In this document: positions 4,886 to 7,165 of the stretch, in pieces | Layout: each line of letters starts with the position of its first letter | Numbering within the stretch: the stretch's first letter is position 1 | From: Ruminococcus sp. UBA3387 | GTDB taxonomy: Bacteria; Bacillota; Clostridia; Oscillospirales; Ruminococcaceae | NCBI GenBank assembly: GCA_002358895.1 | Contig: DEPR01000014.1 | Location: 1 to 7,165, forward strand | Length of the DNA stretch: 7,165 nucleotides | Direction: 5' to 3' | The notes under the pieces: generated by a model | Told to the model about the DNA's origin: nothing | What the model saw: only the letters and a program-made list of their open reading frames with translations | Databases searched by the model: none | Program-made: the position numbers and the translations under genes

Positions 4886-6863
4886 AATCAAGCCCCCTTA
4901 CCTCAAAACTTTTTTCATTATATAAAATTTCTACAGGGAAATCAATTTCACCTATAAAATACTTTTTATCATTTAAACACAACGAATCTCTTGCTATTAT
5001 AACTCTTTCATCTGAAATTTCAACAATATATCTGCCATCTTCCATAATTACATCAGCTTCATAGAACTGAAAACTGCTGTTATTGAAATACACATCATCA
5101 CATTCAAAATCCTGAAAATCGCTTATTACTTTTTCAGGTACAGGATACATATTTCTATACTGATTTGCAGAATAATATCTTTCTTTATTAACTGCAACAG
5201 CTTCAAGCTCTTTTATTCCGAACTTTTCAACAGCACGTCCTATAGCTTTATTATGCTCCCCTTTTGCGTTATTGTCAAGTATTATGCAATCAAAATTTTT
5301 AAATATCAATGTCTGATTTGAATTATCATCAGGAATTATCAGCATACGGATTGCATCTCTATCATCAGCACGGCTCACATTAAAGACAATCACCAAAACC
5401 AATAAGGCTGTAATAAAGCTCAATACCCTGAGCCGACAAGATTTTATCAATAACAATATCCCAAGCAAAACAACACATATTGCGATAACCGTTATTTTCA
5501 AGTCTTTATCACTTATTGTAATGTAGCAATACCTTAGCTTATTCAGCCAATTGGTAGCTTCAAGCACTATTTTCACCATAAGCTCAGATACTTGTAAAAT
5601 CGGTTTTGCGACAAATCCCACGCCTCCCGTTATCACAACGACTACTGTGATACTCAGTGCCATTGTACATAAAGGAAGCAAAAACAGATTTGCAACAGGT
5701 GCAACGAGAGAAATCTCGTTAAAGAACCACAAGGATACAGGCATTGCCGTAAACATCAGGGTAACCATAGTCATAATTGGCTTTACCACTTTCCCTGCTA
5801 TGCCCTTAAATTTCACACAGCCAACTATCTTCGGTGCAACCACACCCAACGCAAAAACTCCTGCCATTGACAACAAAAAGGAACTATCCCTGACTGAATA
5901 AGGATTTCCCATAGTCAGCAAAATGCAACACAGTCCAAGAGTGTTCAGACAATCGGTTTTCCGTTTGAAAAGGTCTGCTGCACACAATATTGTTATCATA
6001 ATTGCTGAACGTATAACCGAAGGTGAAAGCCCTGCAAACACAACAAAGCCCCAGACCACAATCTCCATAAAGACAAATCTCAATTTATGACCTATATACA
6101 AGTACCGAAACAAAGCTCCGAAAAATGAAGCTATTATTACAAGATGAGTACCCGATACAGAAAAGATATGTCCTATTCCCACTCGATAAAGCTCGGCTTT
6201 TGTTCCCTGCTCAAGCCCTGATTTATCCCCACAAAGCATAGCTGCAAGGAAACTGCCTTCACGGTCATCAGTATTATTTTTTATTATTTTGAACATATAA
6301 TCACGATAATCTTTTAAAGCTTTAAAAATCACATTCCGATTACTGCCTGTACGCTCAACATTCTCGATATTATCGCCTTTTAAAAACACACCCTTTGCTC
6401 TATAATACTGCTCCTCCTGAAAATCAACGTTATCTTTGATTTTTCTGACAGCACCCGTGATTTTCACTTCCTCATAGTAGTCAAAGTCATTATGTGGTAC
6501 AAAGAATGAAATCTGCGTTGTAACCCCGTCATTGATTTTCCCTTTTACGGTGATTAATCCTTTATCAGAAGATGTATACTTATAATCCTTCACATATCCG
6601 TTAATGGTAATGACTTCACCATCAAACTCCATCACTTTATTATAGTGAATATCAGTATAGATTGTACCATAACAAAGGCCTATAAAGAAAGATAAGGACA
6701 TTGTAAGTATATAGAACTTAAAGCCTCTTAAGCAAACAAGTGCTGAAGCAGTCCATATCAGAGCAAGAGCTATAATAACATAATTATATTTACCCCAACC
6801 TGTAGAAAAGGCCAGCATACCGAATAGATAAGGAAACCCTACACAAGCGAACTTTCTTTTCAT
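4866..6863 (-). CDS. comEC: ComEC/Rec2-family DNA uptake channel with degenerate C-terminal MBL domain
   Basis: ComEC forms the inner-membrane channel that carries single-stranded DNA into the cytoplasm during transformation. In the 665-residue product, N-terminal membrane helices (about 5-70) precede an extracellular OB-like DUF4131 domain (about 80-170). The competence domain (about 205-495) has many helices and the family signatures GIGHIFSVSGTHL (229-241) and GLSPSVIRSAIM (278-289). The last ~160 residues keep the strand/helix order of a metallo-beta-lactamase domain (TLIFKNFDCIILDN at 518-531, FGIKELEAVAVN at 548-559), but the metal site H-x-H-x-D-H is replaced by NKERYYSAN (559-567), so hydrolase activity is very unlikely. 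The ATG follows AAAGG by 6 bases. No other competence gene is in the window. It leads a run with holA and the Toprim gene. Confidence 0.93.
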   Translation of the reverse strand: MKRKFACVGFPYLFGMLAFSTGWGKYNYVIIALALIWTASALVCLRGFKFYILTMSLSFFIGLCYGTIYTDIHYNKVMEFDGEVITINGYVKDYKYTSSDKGLITVKGKINDGVTTQISFFVPHNDFDYYEEVKITGAVRKIKDNVDFQEEQYYRAKGVFLKGDNIENVERTGSNRNVIFKALKDYRDYMFKIIKNNTDDREGSFLAAMLCGDKSGLEQGTKAELYRVGIGHIFSVSGTHLVIIASFFGALFRYLYIGHKLRFVFMEIVVWGFVVFAGLSPSVIRSAIMITILCAADLFKRKTDCLNTLGLCCILLTMGNPYSVRDSSFLLSMAGVFALGVVAPKIVGCVKFKGIAGKVVKPIMTMVTLMFTAMPVSLWFFNEISLVAPVANLFLLPLCTMALSITVVVVITGGVGFVAKPILQVSELMVKIVLEATNWLNKLRYCYITISDKDLKITVIAICVVLLGILLLIKSCRLRVLSFITALLVLVIVFNVSRADDRDAIRMLIIPDDNSNQTLIFKNFDCIILDNNAKGEHNKAIGRAVEKFGIKELEAVAVNKERYYSANQYRNMYPVPEKVISDFQDFECDDVYFNNSSFQFYEADVIMEDGRYIVEISDERVIIARDSLCLNDKKYFIGEIDFPVEILYNEKSFEVRGLDYGFNEQ

Positions 6864-6891
6864 AAGCTACCTTTCTGTCTGCACTGTTTGT

Positions 6892-6921
6892 CATATAAAA
6901 AAACAGCTTTATTCAGCACAA
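6892..6921 (-). promoter_or_regulatory. Weak candidate promoter for comEC
   Basis: Minus strand TTGTGC (6921-6916), 18 bases, then TATATG (6897-6892); shifting by one gives TTATAT at 17 bases. It would start transcription near 6886, about 22 bases before the comEC ATG. The -35 match is poor and the -10 overlaps the U-run of the terminator hairpin, so this is tentative. It is the best candidate between the terminators and comEC. Confidence 0.28.
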
Positions 6922-6942
6922 AATATGCCTGATACAAAGCTG
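6897..6942 (-). terminator. Second intrinsic terminator after the tRNA genes
   Basis: Minus strand: CAGCTTT (6942-6936) pairs with AAAGCTG (6910-6904). Further inner pairing (UCAG with CUGA, CA with UG, two single-base bulges) leaves a short U-rich loop. The stem is followed directly by seven T residues (6903-6897). It lies ten bases beyond the first terminator and about 33 bases before comEC, so it is a back-up terminator for the tRNA transcript or an attenuator in front of comEC. Confidence 0.75.
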
Positions 6943-6946
6943 CAAT

Positions 6947-6978
6947 AAAAAACCGCCAACTTCGTAAGAAATCGGCGG
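6947..6978 (-). terminator. Strong intrinsic terminator of the tRNA operon
   Basis: Minus strand: an 11-bp stem, CCGCCGAUUUC (6978-6968) pairing with GAAGUUGGCGG (6963-6953) with two G-U wobbles, closes a UUAC loop (6967-6964). Six T residues (6952-6947) follow. It starts 25 bases after the encoded CCA end of tRNA-His. Classic GC-based stem plus U-tract. Confidence 0.9.
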
Positions 6979-6982
6979 ACAA

Positions 6983-6998
6983 AACCCTCAAACGGGTT
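6983..6998 (-). other. Small hairpin just after tRNA-His
   Basis: AACCC (6998-6994) and GGGTT (6987-6983) form a perfect 5-bp stem with a 6-base loop; the next bases on the minus strand are TT, then GT. It is too short for a reliable terminator and more likely a 3'-trailer hairpin met by tRNA-processing nucleases. Part of a series of three hairpins before comEC. Confidence 0.4.
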
Positions 6999-7003
6999 AG
7001 CAC

Positions 7004-7081
7004 TGGGGTGGATAGTGGGATTCGAACCCACGGTCTTCAGTGCCACAAACTGACGCGTTAACCAACTACGCTATACCCACC
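7004..7081 (-). tRNA. tRNA-His(GUG), CCA encoded
   Basis: A full cloverleaf on the minus strand. Acceptor GTGGGTA pairs with TATCCAC (one G-U). The D stem is GCGT/ACGC and the anticodon stem TCAGT/ACTGA with loop TTGTGGC, giving anticodon GTG. The variable loop is AGACC and the T arm GTGGG-TTCGAAT-CCCAC. The discriminator is C73, and the base before the acceptor (7081 on the window) supplies the extra G-1 that pairs with it. G-1:C73 is the identity mark of tRNA-His and confirms the assignment independently of the anticodon. The CCA end (7006-7004) is encoded. Confidence 0.97.
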
Positions 7082-7086
7082 ATATA

Positions 7087-7106
7087 GCAGATTCATAAGA
7101 ATCTGC
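7087..7106 (-). repeat. Perfect inverted repeat between the two tRNAs
   Basis: GCAGATTC-TTAT-GAATCTGC on the minus strand, an 8-bp perfect stem with a 4-base loop. It directly abuts the CCA of tRNA-Arg and ends 5 bases before G-1 of tRNA-His. No T-run follows (TATAT only), so it is not a standard terminator. A role in separating the two tRNAs during processing is a reasonable inference. Confidence 0.7.
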
Positions 7107-7165
7107 TGGCACGCCTTACTGGACTCGAACCAGTGGCCTACTGCTTAGAAGGCAGTTGCTCTATC
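7107..7165 (-). tRNA. tRNA-Arg(UCU), 5' part beyond the window
   Basis: The 3' 59 bases of a tRNA on the minus strand, cut by the window end in the D arm. The anticodon stem is ACTGC/GCAGT with loop CTTCTAA, giving anticodon TCT (reads AGA and AGG). The T arm is ACTGG-TTCGAGT-CCAGT. The 3' acceptor strand is AAGGCGT with discriminator G73 and an encoded CCA (7109-7107). The missing 5' acceptor strand should read close to ACGCCTT. Probably co-transcribed with tRNA-His, with the promoter outside the window. Confidence 0.95.

Noticed and set aside
1824..5901. Other plus-strand open frames (1824-2096, 2181-2579, 2288-2488, 4207-4404, 4515-4784, 5551-5901)
   Set aside because: All are antisense to nfeD, pyrB, holA or comEC, and none shows a recognisable domain; consistent with antisense shadows.
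1..7165. Mobile element, CRISPR array or defence system
   Set aside because: No transposase or integrase motif, direct-repeat array or defence-protein domain was found; the tRNA genes show no duplicated 3' end suggesting an integrated element within the window.

Overview
The window reads as chromosomal DNA from a low-to-moderate GC member of the Firmicutes, most likely a clostridium of the Oscillospiraceae/Ruminococcus type. The evidence is the AGGAGG-type ribosome sites, AT-rich intergenic DNA, a comEC-holA pair, an RNase M5-like protein, and sigma-A style promoters. I cannot name a species. Everything I can support is encoded on the minus strand, so genes are read from the right-hand end to the left. 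Genes are tightly packed and no gene-free stretch exceeds 300 bases.

Right end (about 6904-7165): the 3' part of a tRNA-Arg(UCU) and a complete tRNA-His(GUG), separated by a perfect 8-bp hairpin. They are followed by a small hairpin and two strong intrinsic terminators in tandem.

Middle (3232-6863): a three-gene run of comEC (DNA-uptake channel whose C-terminal metallo-beta-lactamase-like domain has lost its metal ligands), holA (DNA polymerase III delta, overlapping comEC by 20 bp) and an RNase M5-like Toprim protein (1 bp after holA). An AT-rich terminator closes the run. The promoter of the next gene is built into that terminator's hairpin.

Left part (22-3143): pyrB, an aspartate carbamoyltransferase catalytic chain that carries at its C terminus only the zinc-binding part of the PyrI regulatory chain. 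It is followed by a membrane module: an NfeD-type OB-fold membrane protein, an SPFH/stomatin-family protein, a small lipoprotein of unknown function and a 64-residue two-helix membrane protein. The module could be read through from pyrB or start at an extended -10 promoter lying on the pyrB stop codon.

I see no mobile element, CRISPR array, defence island or clearly new multi-gene system. The points most worth a second look are the PyrB-zinc-domain fusion, the ComEC with a dead nuclease-like domain, the terminator/promoter overlap before pyrB, and the two uncharacterised small proteins attached to the NfeD-SPFH pair.
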